A DNA stretch of 10,080 nucleotides from Lachnospiraceae bacterium UBA4380 (GTDB lineage Bacteria > Bacillota > Clostridia > Lachnospirales > Lachnospiraceae): positions 1-10,080 of the forward strand of contig DGRU01000014.1 in the NCBI GenBank assembly GCA_002390025.1, read 5' to 3'. A program made the position numbers and the translations under genes. Positions 1-6,408 of this stretch are shown one piece after another (position 1 is the stretch's first letter; every line of letters starts with the position of its first letter). The notes beneath the pieces were generated by a model. That model had not been told where the DNA came from, made no database searches, and saw nothing but the letters and a program-made list of their open reading frames with translations.

Positions 1-146
1 ATGTCGACGATATAATGCCTATACCTGTCCGAAGAGATTGAACCCTCTCTGATATCAAAACCAATGACCTCATGCCCCGCTTCCAGATACCGCAGAGCAC
101 ATGCCCGGCCAATCCCGCGTGCTGTCCCGGTGATCAGAACTTTCAT
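1..146 (-). CDS. Short-chain dehydrogenase/reductase (SDR), N-terminal part, cut by window edge
   Basis: Only the first 48 codons are inside the window; the gene runs off the left edge. The reading begins MKVLITGTARGIGRA, so the Rossmann-fold cofactor motif TGxxxGxG is complete (G7, G11, G13). An aspartate at residue 31, at the end of the second beta strand (VIGFDI), usually favours NAD(H) over NADP(H) in this family; that preference is inferred. SDRs are soluble NAD(P)-dependent oxidoreductases of sugars, sterols, acyl chains and many other alcohols, and the substrate cannot be told from this part. The ATG follows an AGGAG-type site (about 158-163). The gene lies 164 bp downstream of the ECF S component on the same strand, so it may belong to that transcript, although the spacer carries a triple repeat that could hold its own control. 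Confidence 0.85.
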   Translation of the reverse strand, partial: MKVLITGTARGIGRACALRYLEAGHEVIGFDIREGSISSDRYRHYIVD

Positions 147-224
147 AGAATCTTTTTTCTCCTGTGATCAGTATCCCTTTACGGAACCAGTCCATTTTTC
201 TTCCTTAAACCGAACCTCTTTACA

Positions 225-273
225 TCCGTAAATCTATTCCAGATCTGTAAATCTTTACTATATCTGTAGGTCT
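225..273. repeat. Three direct repeats at exact 19-bp spacing
   Basis: The 11-mer TCYGTARRTCT occurs at 225-235, 244-254 and 263-273, so each copy starts 19 bp after the previous one. Copies 1 and 2 differ at one base; copy 3 carries GG in place of AA. The array sits upstream of the SDR start and downstream of the ECF S component stop. Near two-helical-turn phasing would suit a protein binding the same DNA face, but no regulator is assigned. Confidence 0.6.
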
Positions 274-310
274 ATGCTCTTTTACGTCATCCAGCCGGTT
301 CTCTTGTCCA

Positions 311-901
311 TCAGTTCTCTCTCCGGTACAAATCGGAAGGGATAACGTGAAGCAGGTAGGTGACAATGACCAGGGAGAGCAGTCTGTCCAGATAATCTGT
401 GAGAATCTGCACGATGAAGACACTGGCAGTAAGCCCCAGGCCGGCCTTGTTGAGCACCTGCACAATCACTGTGGATCCCGAGGAGGTGATGCCGCCGAAA
501 AGCACTGCTGTGATGATGGAGCTCACAATAGTGCCGGGGATGGTGATCAGCATCGCGCCCGGGATCATTCTCCATTTTTTCAGGGAAAAATATTTGGAGA
601 CAAGACCTGTCATGAGGCCCAGCATGAGGCCGACAGGCATGAAATACAGGGAATAAATATCAAGGGTAAATCCCATGACAAGGCCGTAGAGCAGGGGCGG
701 AAGCATGCCGTAGACCGGTCCGTAGAGCATGGCGATCATGATCGTACCCATGCTGTCCAGGTAGATCGGCAGGTGGAACAGCAGCGCGATCTGTCCGCCG
801 ATCACATTGAGGACGATCGCCAGCGCGATCACACACATTTTCCTGACGGAAATGATGCTGCTCTCTTCTCTTCCAACAGCCTTAAAATTGGTATTGCTCA
901 T
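311..901 (-). CDS. ECF transporter S component, substrate unknown
   Basis: This 196-aa protein is almost wholly hydrophobic, with about six membrane segments (roughly residues 22-42, 50-66, 68-84, 86-104, 112-137 and 158-186). The stretch around residues 39-62, with LPIYLDSMGT followed by LYGP, is the pattern I associate with small substrate-capture (S) subunits of energy-coupling factor importers; the length is typical. S components bind a vitamin or base and work with a shared ECF ATPase/T-subunit module, none of which lies here. ATG at 899-901 is chosen over an upstream in-frame ATG because AAGGAG lies 7 bases before it. It lies 124 bp downstream of the nucleoside hydrolase on the same strand, suggesting a nucleoside, nucleobase or related ligand. 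It resembles what databases call the CD3073-type putative S component, from memory only. Confidence 0.8.
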   Translation of the reverse strand: MSNTNFKAVGREESSIISVRKMCVIALAIVLNVIGGQIALLFHLPIYLDSMGTIMIAMLYGPVYGMLPPLLYGLVMGFTLDIYSLYFMPVGLMLGLMTGLVSKYFSLKKWRMIPGAMLITIPGTIVSSIITAVLFGGITSSGSTVIVQVLNKAGLGLTASVFIVQILTDYLDRLLSLVIVTYLLHVIPSDLYRREN

Positions 902-975
902 TTTCTTTCTCCTTATTTTGAACGAAACAGATTGGTTTTCCAACAAAGATTTCTCATATTGATCACTGCGAAATC

Positions 976-999
976 AAGCTGACCTGCTTTCAGCAGCTT
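976..999 (-). other. Intercistronic hairpin between nucleoside hydrolase and ECF S component
   Basis: AAGCTG (976-981) pairs with CAGCTT (994-999), with extra partial pairing inside. It sits 27 bp past the nucleoside hydrolase stop and has no clear U-tract, so it is more likely an mRNA-processing or stabilising stem than a terminator. Weak evidence. Confidence 0.25.
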
Positions 1000-1025
1000 C
1001 CTGTCTGCAAAAATCAGGGTTTCCT

Positions 1026-2009
1026 TCATCGGCACAGGTCTGCAAGAAGGTCCGGTTCCTCTTCCATCTGCAGAAGGCAGGTGAAAAAGATCCTGAAGAA
1101 GCGCAGGGTGTCAACCTCCGTGAGGACGACCGCATTGGGCGTATGCCTGTAAAAATGCATGGAGTCCACCACTGTCTGGCCCATGCTGATTCCCTGCGTC
1201 TCGACCTGGACATAAGATTCAAATCCGCTGCAGAGATCCCTTCTGGCAAAATAGGCAACGGCGAGCGGATCATTGATGACACATCCGATCAGATGCTCCC
1301 ATTCCCAATGGAAGTCAAAATAAAATTTTGTGATCTTCCCGGTAAATTCGCCGGTACGCGGATCCAGCCGCTTCATATAGTCCAGAAGATCCGGTGTCAG
1401 AACGATCCTGCGGGTGACGTCAAGTCCCACCATATGAATCTTCTTTCCCAGCCGGTCCATCTCCTGGTATACCATGGCAGCCGCGTCGGGATCGCACCAG
1501 TAATTGTATTCAGCGACCGGCGAACAGTTTCCGTGGCTTCTGAAAGACCCTCCCATAGAGACAATTTCGCGGATTCTTCCGAAGGCACAGGGATCTTTTT
1601 CTATCAACATGGCCAGATTTGTCAGAGGACCGAGGGCGATCACACTGACCGTCTCTCTCTGCAGCGTCTCCTGCATAAACTGGACAGCGTTCATTTCCTG
1701 CCGCTCATACTCTTCTTCCGGCACCTTAGGCAGAAAGCTCTCGCCGAGTCCGTCGGCTCCGTGTGTATCCAGGGCGTTGACAAAGTCCCGATTCAAAGGT
1801 CTGTCCGCGCCCATGAATACCGGCACATCCAGGCATTCCATAAACTTCAGGACTTTCAGGGCATTGCCGTACCCCATTTCGACCGGTGCATTTCCCGCCA
1901 CCACTGTGATACCGACAACTTCTATTTCTTCCGGCATCGACAGGGCCAGCATGATGGCCAGACTGTCGTCGATTCCCGGGTCACAATCTATGATGACTTT
2001 TCTGGGCAT
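1026..2009 (-). CDS. Inosine/uridine-preferring type nucleoside hydrolase
   Basis: This 327-aa protein belongs to the IUNH family, which hydrolyses the N-glycosidic bond of ribonucleosides to base plus ribose in the cytoplasm. The N-terminal calcium/catalytic motif is intact: DCDPGIDD with D8, D10, D14 and D15. GN at 39-40, the HGADGLG segment (83-89) and the MGG...GN...AEYN...DPDAA block (152-176) match the family core. The C-terminal calcium-ligand aspartate is D247 in INDPLAVAY; the residue before it is Asn246, where the Crithidia enzyme has the catalytic-acid His241. The substrate range may therefore differ. ATG at 2007-2009 is chosen because it lines up residue for residue with family N-termini; a longer in-frame version reaching 2075 would run into leader sequence. 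The ribosome site is modest (GGGG 6 bases upstream). It is the first gene of the set with the ECF S component and is preceded by a structured leader. Confidence 0.92.
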   Translation of the reverse strand: MPRKVIIDCDPGIDDSLAIMLALSMPEEIEVVGITVVAGNAPVEMGYGNALKVLKFMECLDVPVFMGADRPLNRDFVNALDTHGADGLGESFLPKVPEEEYERQEMNAVQFMQETLQRETVSVIALGPLTNLAMLIEKDPCAFGRIREIVSMGGSFRSHGNCSPVAEYNYWCDPDAAAMVYQEMDRLGKKIHMVGLDVTRRIVLTPDLLDYMKRLDPRTGEFTGKITKFYFDFHWEWEHLIGCVINDPLAVAYFARRDLCSGFESYVQVETQGISMGQTVVDSMHFYRHTPNAVVLTEVDTLRFFRIFFTCLLQMEEEPDLLADLCR

Positions 2010-2074
2010 TGTATTCCCCGACCTTTCTCCAGTATCATATGGTCTTATCTGTGTAGGGCTAAAAGCTTCGCGCA

Positions 2075-2108
2075 ATAATATAAGCCGCAGGGCTGGACCC
2101 TGCGGCTT
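2075..2108 (-). terminator. Intrinsic terminator / attenuator before nucleoside hydrolase
   Basis: An 11-bp perfect stem is formed by AAGCCGCAGGG (minus strand, 2108-2098) and CCCTGCGGCTT (2092-2082) with a five-base loop. On the minus strand it is followed by the U-rich run ATATTATT. It lies 66 bp upstream of the nucleoside hydrolase ATG and downstream of a promoter-like sequence and a folded element, so it may act as a regulated attenuator instead of only ending the upstream transcript. Confidence 0.7.
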
Positions 2109-2134
2109 TGAATCTGCAATCTACCTGTTTTTTA

Positions 2135-2191
2135 TCCTGGGTGGTCCGCGACCAGCATTGCTCCGGAAAGCACTCTCCGGGACAACCAGGA
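2135..2191 (-). ncRNA. Candidate structured leader RNA (three-way junction)
   Basis: Folded by eye on the minus strand, three helices enclose each other. P1 is UCCUGG (2191-2186) with CCAGGA (2140-2135). P2 is CCGGAGA (2180-2174) with UUUCCGG (2169-2163), including one G-U pair, and has a four-base loop. P3 is UGGUC (2154-2150) with GACCA (2146-2142) and a GCG loop. An A-rich linker and then the 11-bp terminator follow. Promoter, junction, terminator and metabolic gene is the order expected of a riboswitch or other attenuator. I compared it from memory with purine, preQ1, TPP, THF, glycine, guanidine and T-box signatures and found no convincing match. No antiterminator pairing was firmly identified. 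Confidence 0.45.
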
Positions 2192-2192
2192 A

Positions 2193-2221
2193 ACTCTAAC
2201 ACATATTTAAAAATTAAACAA
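2193..2221 (-). promoter_or_regulatory. Promoter-like sequence for the nucleoside hydrolase unit
   Basis: On the minus strand TTGTTT (2221-2216) and TAGAGT (2198-2193) are 17 bp apart in an AT-rich stretch. A shifted alternative is TTGCAC (2227-2222) with TATGTG (2205-2200) at 16 bp. The second would start RNA near 2193 and include the whole P1 helix of the leader. Confidence 0.4.
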
Positions 2222-2256
2222 GTGCAAATATTAAGATTATGCTGTTTCGGTATAAA

Positions 2257-2279
2257 TCTTCCGGTCGCACCGGTCAGAT
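2257..2279 (-). terminator. Weak hairpin after metallophosphoesterase gene
   Basis: CCGGT/ACCGG (5 bp, loop of three) at 2261-2273, about 50 bp past the phosphoesterase stop, followed on the minus strand by AAGATTTATA. The tail is only partly U-rich, so termination here is uncertain. Its position before the promoter-like sequence at 2221 fits an operon boundary. Confidence 0.3.
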
Positions 2280-2324
2280 CCTTGCCGACTGCCAGGACCC
2301 GTCATAATCCTGTTTGGGATGTCC

Positions 2325-3071
2325 TTAATCCAGGATCTTCATTGGCTTCCATCTGAGGAAATCACCGGAGGTGAGACTGTAGTGAACACCGTTCATGGTT
2401 CCCAGGATGCTGTCATTGAAACGGGACTCCCCGTGGGAATGGGCATAGACGACCTGTTCAACATCGTATTCCTCTGCCATGCGGGTGAAGACACTCTCCG
2501 TCTGCAGGATGTTGGTCGGCGGGTAGTGGAGAAACATGACATACCTGGTATATCCGTCTGCTCTTGCGGCTTCAAAGGATTTTCTCAGGCGCACGGCTTC
2601 CCGCTCCACCAGCTTTTTTGCATGGGCCTCTTCCTTTTCGTCCCAGTCAATGATCCGTCTGCGATGATCCAGATAAAAGGGACCCTCGAAGGTATATCCC
2701 TTGGTTCCGACGATTGCATAGTCCTGATAGGCAGCATAATTGTCCTGGAGAAAAAAGAGGTCCGGAGCGAACTGTGCATTGAGCTGAGGAGTCTTTTTGA
2801 CATCCCAGAACATGTCGTGATTGCCGCGCAGAAGGATCTTGCGGCCGGGCAGCTCTCTGATGTATTGCAGGTCCGCCTGACACTGGGCCAGATTTTTGCC
2901 CCAGCTGTGGTCTCCGACCAGAACAAGGGTGTCCTCAGGCCGGATCATCTTCGCGCAGTTTCTGCGGAACTTTTCCTCGTGATTTTTCCACACTCTGCCG
3001 TAGAGCTGTCCGGGCGCCTTTAGCTCGGACTGAAAATGCAGGTGAAGGTCTCCGATTGCATACAGGCTCAT
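2325..3071 (-). CDS. Calcineurin-like metallophosphoesterase
   Basis: This 248-aa cytoplasmic protein has the full dimetal phosphoesterase signature: GDLH (D8, H10), GDH (D54), GNHD (N84, H85), LHYPP (H182) and YAHSHG (H211, H213, standing for the usual GHxH). The family hydrolyses phosphomono- or diesters using Mn/Fe pairs; substrates range from proteins to nucleotides and lipids, and none can be assigned. The ending, YSLTSGDFL around residues 231-239, resembles a small bacterial subgroup with the same domain and length. ATG at 3069-3071 is chosen; a GTG six bases upstream would lie inside the AGAGG ribosome site that serves this ATG. It starts 37 bp after the EEP gene, so the two are probably co-transcribed. 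Confidence 0.9.
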   Translation of the reverse strand: MSLYAIGDLHLHFQSELKAPGQLYGRVWKNHEEKFRRNCAKMIRPEDTLVLVGDHSWGKNLAQCQADLQYIRELPGRKILLRGNHDMFWDVKKTPQLNAQFAPDLFFLQDNYAAYQDYAIVGTKGYTFEGPFYLDHRRRIIDWDEKEEAHAKKLVEREAVRLRKSFEAARADGYTRYVMFLHYPPTNILQTESVFTRMAEEYDVEQVVYAHSHGESRFNDSILGTMNGVHYSLTSGDFLRWKPMKILD

Positions 3072-3108
3072 GCTCACCTCTGCCGCCGATTTCCATTGCT
3101 GTTTTGTG

Positions 3109-4200
3109 TCAGTTATCTTTCAGGATAAATTTCAGGACGACCGGATTGTGGTCTGTGTACTGGAATCCCTTGTCGTAGTTCTGCACAAATGTGTGCTCGA
3201 TATTATCTGACACGATAAATCCGTCCAGAATGACCACAAAGCTATCCTCGCAATAGGGGATATTGGTATTGCGTGTCGAAGGCACCATTCCTTCTGCATA
3301 ATCCACGCACTTTACGAACCCGTCCGGAATGATCTCATCGGGGAAAGAGGCGCACCAGCTGAAGCTCTCCCCTGAGCCGGGATTGAAATGCTCTATGGAA
3401 TCGCAGGTGAAATCATGGTTGAAATCTCCGGCGCAGAGGACATAGTTGCCCTTCTCATATTCCTTCTGCATGTCATCAAACATCATCTGCAGCTGGGAAT
3501 TTCCCTGAGAGGCATCCGTCCCGTAAGCAGACAGATGGGCATTGAAGACCACCAGCTCTTTGCCGTTTTCCACGGGGATCCTGGAATAATTGTAGCAGCG
3601 GTCCAGGTCAAGGAGCTTCTTGAAGCCCGTGGCGATCGGAAGACTTCTGCGCAGGGAGGATGTGATATCCATTTTGCTCATGGTGAGGATGCCGGAGTTG
3701 GATTTCCCGTGGGGCTTGGTCAGGGGGTACATCAGATAGGCGGAATGATAGTTGGGCGCAAAAACACTGTCCCAGTTCCCTTTTTCGCCGAAGGCACTGC
3801 GGATCATCTCCTTCTGATCCACATGCCAGCTGCGTGTGGAATCCGTGTCCACTTCCTGGAAGAGGACAAGATCCGGCTCATAAGAGAGGGCGGTCTGCGC
3901 ACTGCCGTTCACGCACTCGAGGACACTCTCCTTCGAACGCGCCCGGCTCTCCTTTCCGCCGTCCATGAAAAATGTGAAATCAGCGGTGTAGGCGCCGAAT
4001 CCGATATTGAAGGAGACTGCAGTATATTCCTTCCCGGTCTGCGCCGGCTCCTGACTGTCTCCTTCCACAGGCAGATCGACATTGTCCTCGATCCGGTTGT
4101 AGGTGAGAAAAACATAGGCGACATATCCGCCGACAACTAAAACAACTATAATAAGTAATGCAAGTAACATTTTCCACCAGACAAATCTTCTGCTTTTCAT
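3109..4200 (-). CDS. Membrane-anchored endonuclease/exonuclease/phosphatase (EEP) domain protein
   Basis: This 363-aa protein has a basic start and one hydrophobic segment (about residues 10-33) without a lipobox or obvious cleavage site, so it is probably anchored with the domain outside the cell. From residue 59 on it carries EEP landmarks: SFNIG (N65), FQEVD (E116), FNAHLS (H222), AGDFNHD (D259, N261) and TDHNPV (D350, H351). These are the metal-binding and catalytic positions of the DNase I, sphingomyelinase and inositol-phosphatase superfamily. The actual bond cut cannot be told; an extracellular nuclease or lipid phosphodiesterase are both possible. ATG at 4198-4200 has AGGAG six bases upstream. 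It lies 38 bp after yaaA and 37 bp before the metallophosphoesterase, suggesting a three-gene transcript. Confidence 0.88.
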   Translation of the reverse strand: MKSRRFVWWKMLLALLIIVVLVVGGYVAYVFLTYNRIEDNVDLPVEGDSQEPAQTGKEYTAVSFNIGFGAYTADFTFFMDGGKESRARSKESVLECVNGSAQTALSYEPDLVLFQEVDTDSTRSWHVDQKEMIRSAFGEKGNWDSVFAPNYHSAYLMYPLTKPHGKSNSGILTMSKMDITSSLRRSLPIATGFKKLLDLDRCYNYSRIPVENGKELVVFNAHLSAYGTDASQGNSQLQMMFDDMQKEYEKGNYVLCAGDFNHDFTCDSIEHFNPGSGESFSWCASFPDEIIPDGFVKCVDYAEGMVPSTRNTNIPYCEDSFVVILDGFIVSDNIEHTFVQNYDKGFQYTDHNPVVLKFILKDN

Positions 4201-4238
4201 TTTCTGCTCCTGTACCTCTGGTATCTTTTCAGTGACTT

Positions 4239-4991
4239 TTATTTTTCGTATTTCCGCACGAAATAATACTCTCTTTCGGAGGATCTTGCCGGATCAAAAG
4301 CATATCCTTCCCTGTCAAAGCCTTGCATCTGCTCCGGCTGCCGGGCGTCGATGGAAGCCATATAGCGGACCATCTCTCCGCGCGCCATTTTTGCGTACAC
4401 GCCCTTCTGGACGACCTTTCCGTTTTCAAGTTCCCCGAAAATACAGGTAATACAGCGATCCTCCGGCTGCAGGTATTTTTCGATGCACTTCGAATATTCC
4501 TTTGAAGCAAGATTGATGAGAACCCTGCTCTCATCCATGACCTCCCGATAGAGGTCTTCGCCCCAGAACTCATAGAGACTGCGTGTCCCGTTCACGGCAG
4601 CCTTGGCCTGCATCTCCAGTCGGTAGGGAACGACGCCCTCCATGGGCTTCACGACGCCGTAGAAGCCGGAAAGAATGCGCAGATGCTCCTGCACATAGGC
4701 GTACTGCCCGTCCTCGAATACGGCGGGTGCCATATAAGTATACTGAATCCCGTCATAGGCCAGGAGGGCAGGGGTCAGATCTCTGTAAAGGTCCATCTGC
4801 GCAAAACGCTCCGCGTTCTGCTGTGCGATCTTGTCATTGCACTTCCACAGAGCTTTCTGCTCAGCATAGGAAAGACCGCAGATCCAGTCCTTGAGAATCT
4901 GCGTTTTTTCCATAAAACAGGGAACCTCTTTGCAGGAAAAGGTATCCGTGTCCACGATCATTTTTTTGGCGGGAGAAATAATGATCCTCAA
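4239..4991 (-). CDS. yaaA: Peroxide stress protein YaaA (DUF328/UPF0246)
   Basis: This 250-aa protein matches the YaaA family along its full length: ISPAKKM at 5-11, the LSGFYG...PYRLEM block at about 107-127, NLASKEY at 160-166 and KMARGEMVRYM at 201-211. In E. coli YaaA limits free iron and protects DNA during hydrogen peroxide stress, and the fold binds DNA; the role in this organism is inferred from family membership. The start is a TTG at 4989-4991, chosen because AGGAGGAGG lies a few bases upstream and MRIIISPAKK is the family N-terminus; no ATG fits. The weak start codon with a very strong ribosome site may set expression. It is probably the first or second gene of the transcript continuing into the EEP and phosphoesterase genes. 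Confidence 0.93.
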   Translation of the reverse strand: MRIIISPAKKMIVDTDTFSCKEVPCFMEKTQILKDWICGLSYAEQKALWKCNDKIAQQNAERFAQMDLYRDLTPALLAYDGIQYTYMAPAVFEDGQYAYVQEHLRILSGFYGVVKPMEGVVPYRLEMQAKAAVNGTRSLYEFWGEDLYREVMDESRVLINLASKEYSKCIEKYLQPEDRCITCIFGELENGKVVQKGVYAKMARGEMVRYMASIDARQPEQMQGFDREGYAFDPARSSEREYYFVRKYEK

Positions 4992-5042
4992 ATCTGCCTC
5001 CTCCTGTCCCGGAAACGCCCGCAGTACGTTTTGGAATCCGGA

Positions 5043-5318
5043 TCAATTCTCCTCTGCATCTTCCGGGGAAGGGAATCTTTTGATATCGTCTTCATCGTCC
5101 CACTCCTGGCGTATGAAACGGACCATCCTTCTCATCAGGGGAATATAGGTCAGCAAAAAGACGGAGACTGCCCCGCACAGGACAGGTTTGCGGTCTTCTT
5201 TTCTGATAAACATGCCGACAATAATTCCGAAGGACATCACGCAGAATTTGATCGCTGCGATGATCTTCCAGTCGCTGGTCTTTATATACCTGTCTGCTGC
5301 CTGGAACACTTTTTTCAT
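5043..5318 (-). CDS. Small two-TM membrane protein of unknown function
   Basis: This is a 91-aa protein. It has an amphipathic basic N-terminus, a membrane segment at about residues 18-38, a short charged turn (RKEDRK), a second membrane segment at about 44-62, and a strongly acidic tail (EWDDEDD onward). ATG at 5316-5318 follows GGAGGGG at six bases; an in-frame ATG 15 bases upstream overlaps that site and is rejected. I recall similar 90-residue proteins in Lachnospiraceae, sometimes labelled as a phosphate ABC permease, but the size and topology do not support a permease. It lies 51 bp upstream of yaaA in the same direction, so it may be co-transcribed with it. Confidence 0.75.
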   Translation of the reverse strand: MKKVFQAADRYIKTSDWKIIAAIKFCVMSFGIIVGMFIRKEDRKPVLCGAVSVFLLTYIPLMRRMVRFIRQEWDDEDDIKRFPSPEDAEEN

Positions 5319-5410
5319 AATTTTCCCCTCCATAAAAAATCATTCTGAGCGCTGATGAACGCCGCATACTTACCGTGTCATAAGAGAAATCAGGCGCTGA
5401 TCTCCTCTGT

Positions 5411-5498
5411 TTTCTGCCCTGCAGTCTGTCGGAAATGATCGGTGCCTTTCTGTCCTGAAGTCTGTCGGAAGTGATCAATGCCTTTCTGTCCTGAAGTC
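5411..5498. repeat. 36-bp tandem repeat at the 3' end of panE-like gene
   Basis: Read on the minus strand, a 36-bp unit beginning GACTTCAGGACAGAAAGGCA occurs at 5498-5463 and again at 5462-5427, with four differences. A third copy starts at 5426 and decays after about 16 bases (GACTGCAGGGCAGAAA). The first unit overlaps the last two bases of the panE stop codon. Confidence 0.85.
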
Positions 5499-6408
5499 AG
5501 CTGATTTTTCCCTGAGCTTTCTCCTCCAGCACGCGGATGGCATGGTAGGTAAAAGTCGTATAGGGAACTTCAATCCCTACTGCCTCCGCTTTCCTCATCA
5601 GGGCGCCTGCAAACATATCGATCTCAGTGGGGCGCCCCGCATCGATATCCTGCAGTGTCGAGAAGCGGGCATCAGGCCTGACGCGGCCGCGTTTGTTTTC
5701 CTCATACTCTATGGTGATCCCGTAAGCTGCGGCAACGCGGATAGCCTCGTCGAAGAGCCGGTCATGGATAAAGCGCAGGTGCGGACTGTCGATATAGGCC
5801 TCGAAGCCGACATTCAGGATCGCCTGCGGCAGGTTGTTGCTGATATTGATGGCAAATTTCTGCCACTGCTCCGTATAGATATCCGAAGAGAAGCGGTGGG
5901 CAATCCCGGCCCTGGTCAAAAGCCTGTCCAGCGCCTCGGCCTGCGGCGTCTTTTCGGAAGTATTTTTATCACCGAAAATCAGCCCCTTGGCACTTGTTTC
6001 ATAATCGATATGATTGCCCACCCTGGTGGACTGGACAAACATAAAGGCGTTGAGCAGGTGTTCCTCCCCGATCAGCTCTGCCAGCGTCTCCTCGCTGTCG
6101 ATGCCGTTGAGGGCACTGACCACCACAGTATGCGGGGCCGTCATCAGCTTCACACTGTCCAGGATCTGGCGGAATCCGCTGTACTTGGTCGTGATCAGGA
6201 TCAGGTCCGCCCCCGTTGCCTCCTCAGGCGTACAGACATTGGGGAAAACCTCTTCTCCGTTGATCACAAGCCCTTTTTCGCGCAGCCGCTGTGCCCGCTC
6301 CCCCTCTGCGACGACACAGAAGTTGTCTCCGAGCGTATCTCTGAGTCCTCTGATAAAAAAAGCGCCGACTGAACCTGCACCGATCAGCGCAACTGTTTTG
6401 AATTCCAT
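5497..6408 (-). CDS. panE: 2-dehydropantoate 2-reductase (ketopantoate reductase, PanE/ApbA family)
   Basis: This 303-aa protein has the usual family length. The N-terminal Rossmann motif GAGSVG is at residues 10-15. Lys75 in TTKYS and Asn101 in ALNG match NADPH- and substrate-site positions. The C-terminal domain has the family lysine in QWQKFAINIS (K184, with N188), and the GRPTEID segment (259-264) carries the conserved glutamate E262. The reaction is NADPH-dependent reduction of ketopantoate to pantoate for pantothenate/CoA synthesis. The family also includes paralogs acting on other 2-keto acids, and no panB, panC or panD lies nearby, so the exact substrate is not certain. The start at 6408 has only a weak purine-rich site (AAGAAG). 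It is transcribed away from argC, and a 36-bp tandem repeat begins at its stop codon. Confidence 0.88.
   Translation of the reverse strand: MEFKTVALIGAGSVGAFFIRGLRDTLGDNFCVVAEGERAQRLREKGLVINGEEVFPNVCTPEEATGADLILITTKYSGFRQILDSVKLMTAPHTVVVSALNGIDSEETLAELIGEEHLLNAFMFVQSTRVGNHIDYETSAKGLIFGDKNTSEKTPQAEALDRLLTRAGIAHRFSSDIYTEQWQKFAINISNNLPQAILNVGFEAYIDSPHLRFIHDRLFDEAIRVAAAYGITIEYEENKRGRVRPDARFSTLQDIDAGRPTEIDMFAGALMRKAEAVGIEVPYTTFTYHAIRVLEEKAQGKIS

Noticed and set aside
347..982. 211-codon plus-strand open frame
   Set aside because: It is antisense to the hydrophobic ECF S component; the charged translation is the expected mirror of membrane-segment codons.
2120..2140. A-rich linker resembling the tail of a preQ1-I riboswitch
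   Set aside because: Only the AUAAAAAAC stretch is alike; the short pseudoknot stem and C-rich loop of preQ1-I are missing.
2131..2160. Plus-strand GGGTGGTCCGCG resembles the T-box motif GGGTGGTACCGCG
   Set aside because: One base is missing from the core, it is on the strand opposite to the downstream gene, and no specifier or T-box stem I architecture surrounds it.
1143..2199. Long plus-strand open frames of 231 and 311 codons
   Set aside because: They lie antisense to the nucleoside hydrolase, have His/Arg/Ser-rich translations with no domain, and lack ribosome sites.
5092..5478. 128-codon minus-strand frame reading through the 36-bp repeat
   Set aside because: It overlaps the small membrane protein in another frame, and its repeat-derived residues only reflect the unit being a multiple of three.
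5411..5498. Possible CRISPR array
   Set aside because: The 36-bp units abut directly with no spacers, and no cas gene is present.
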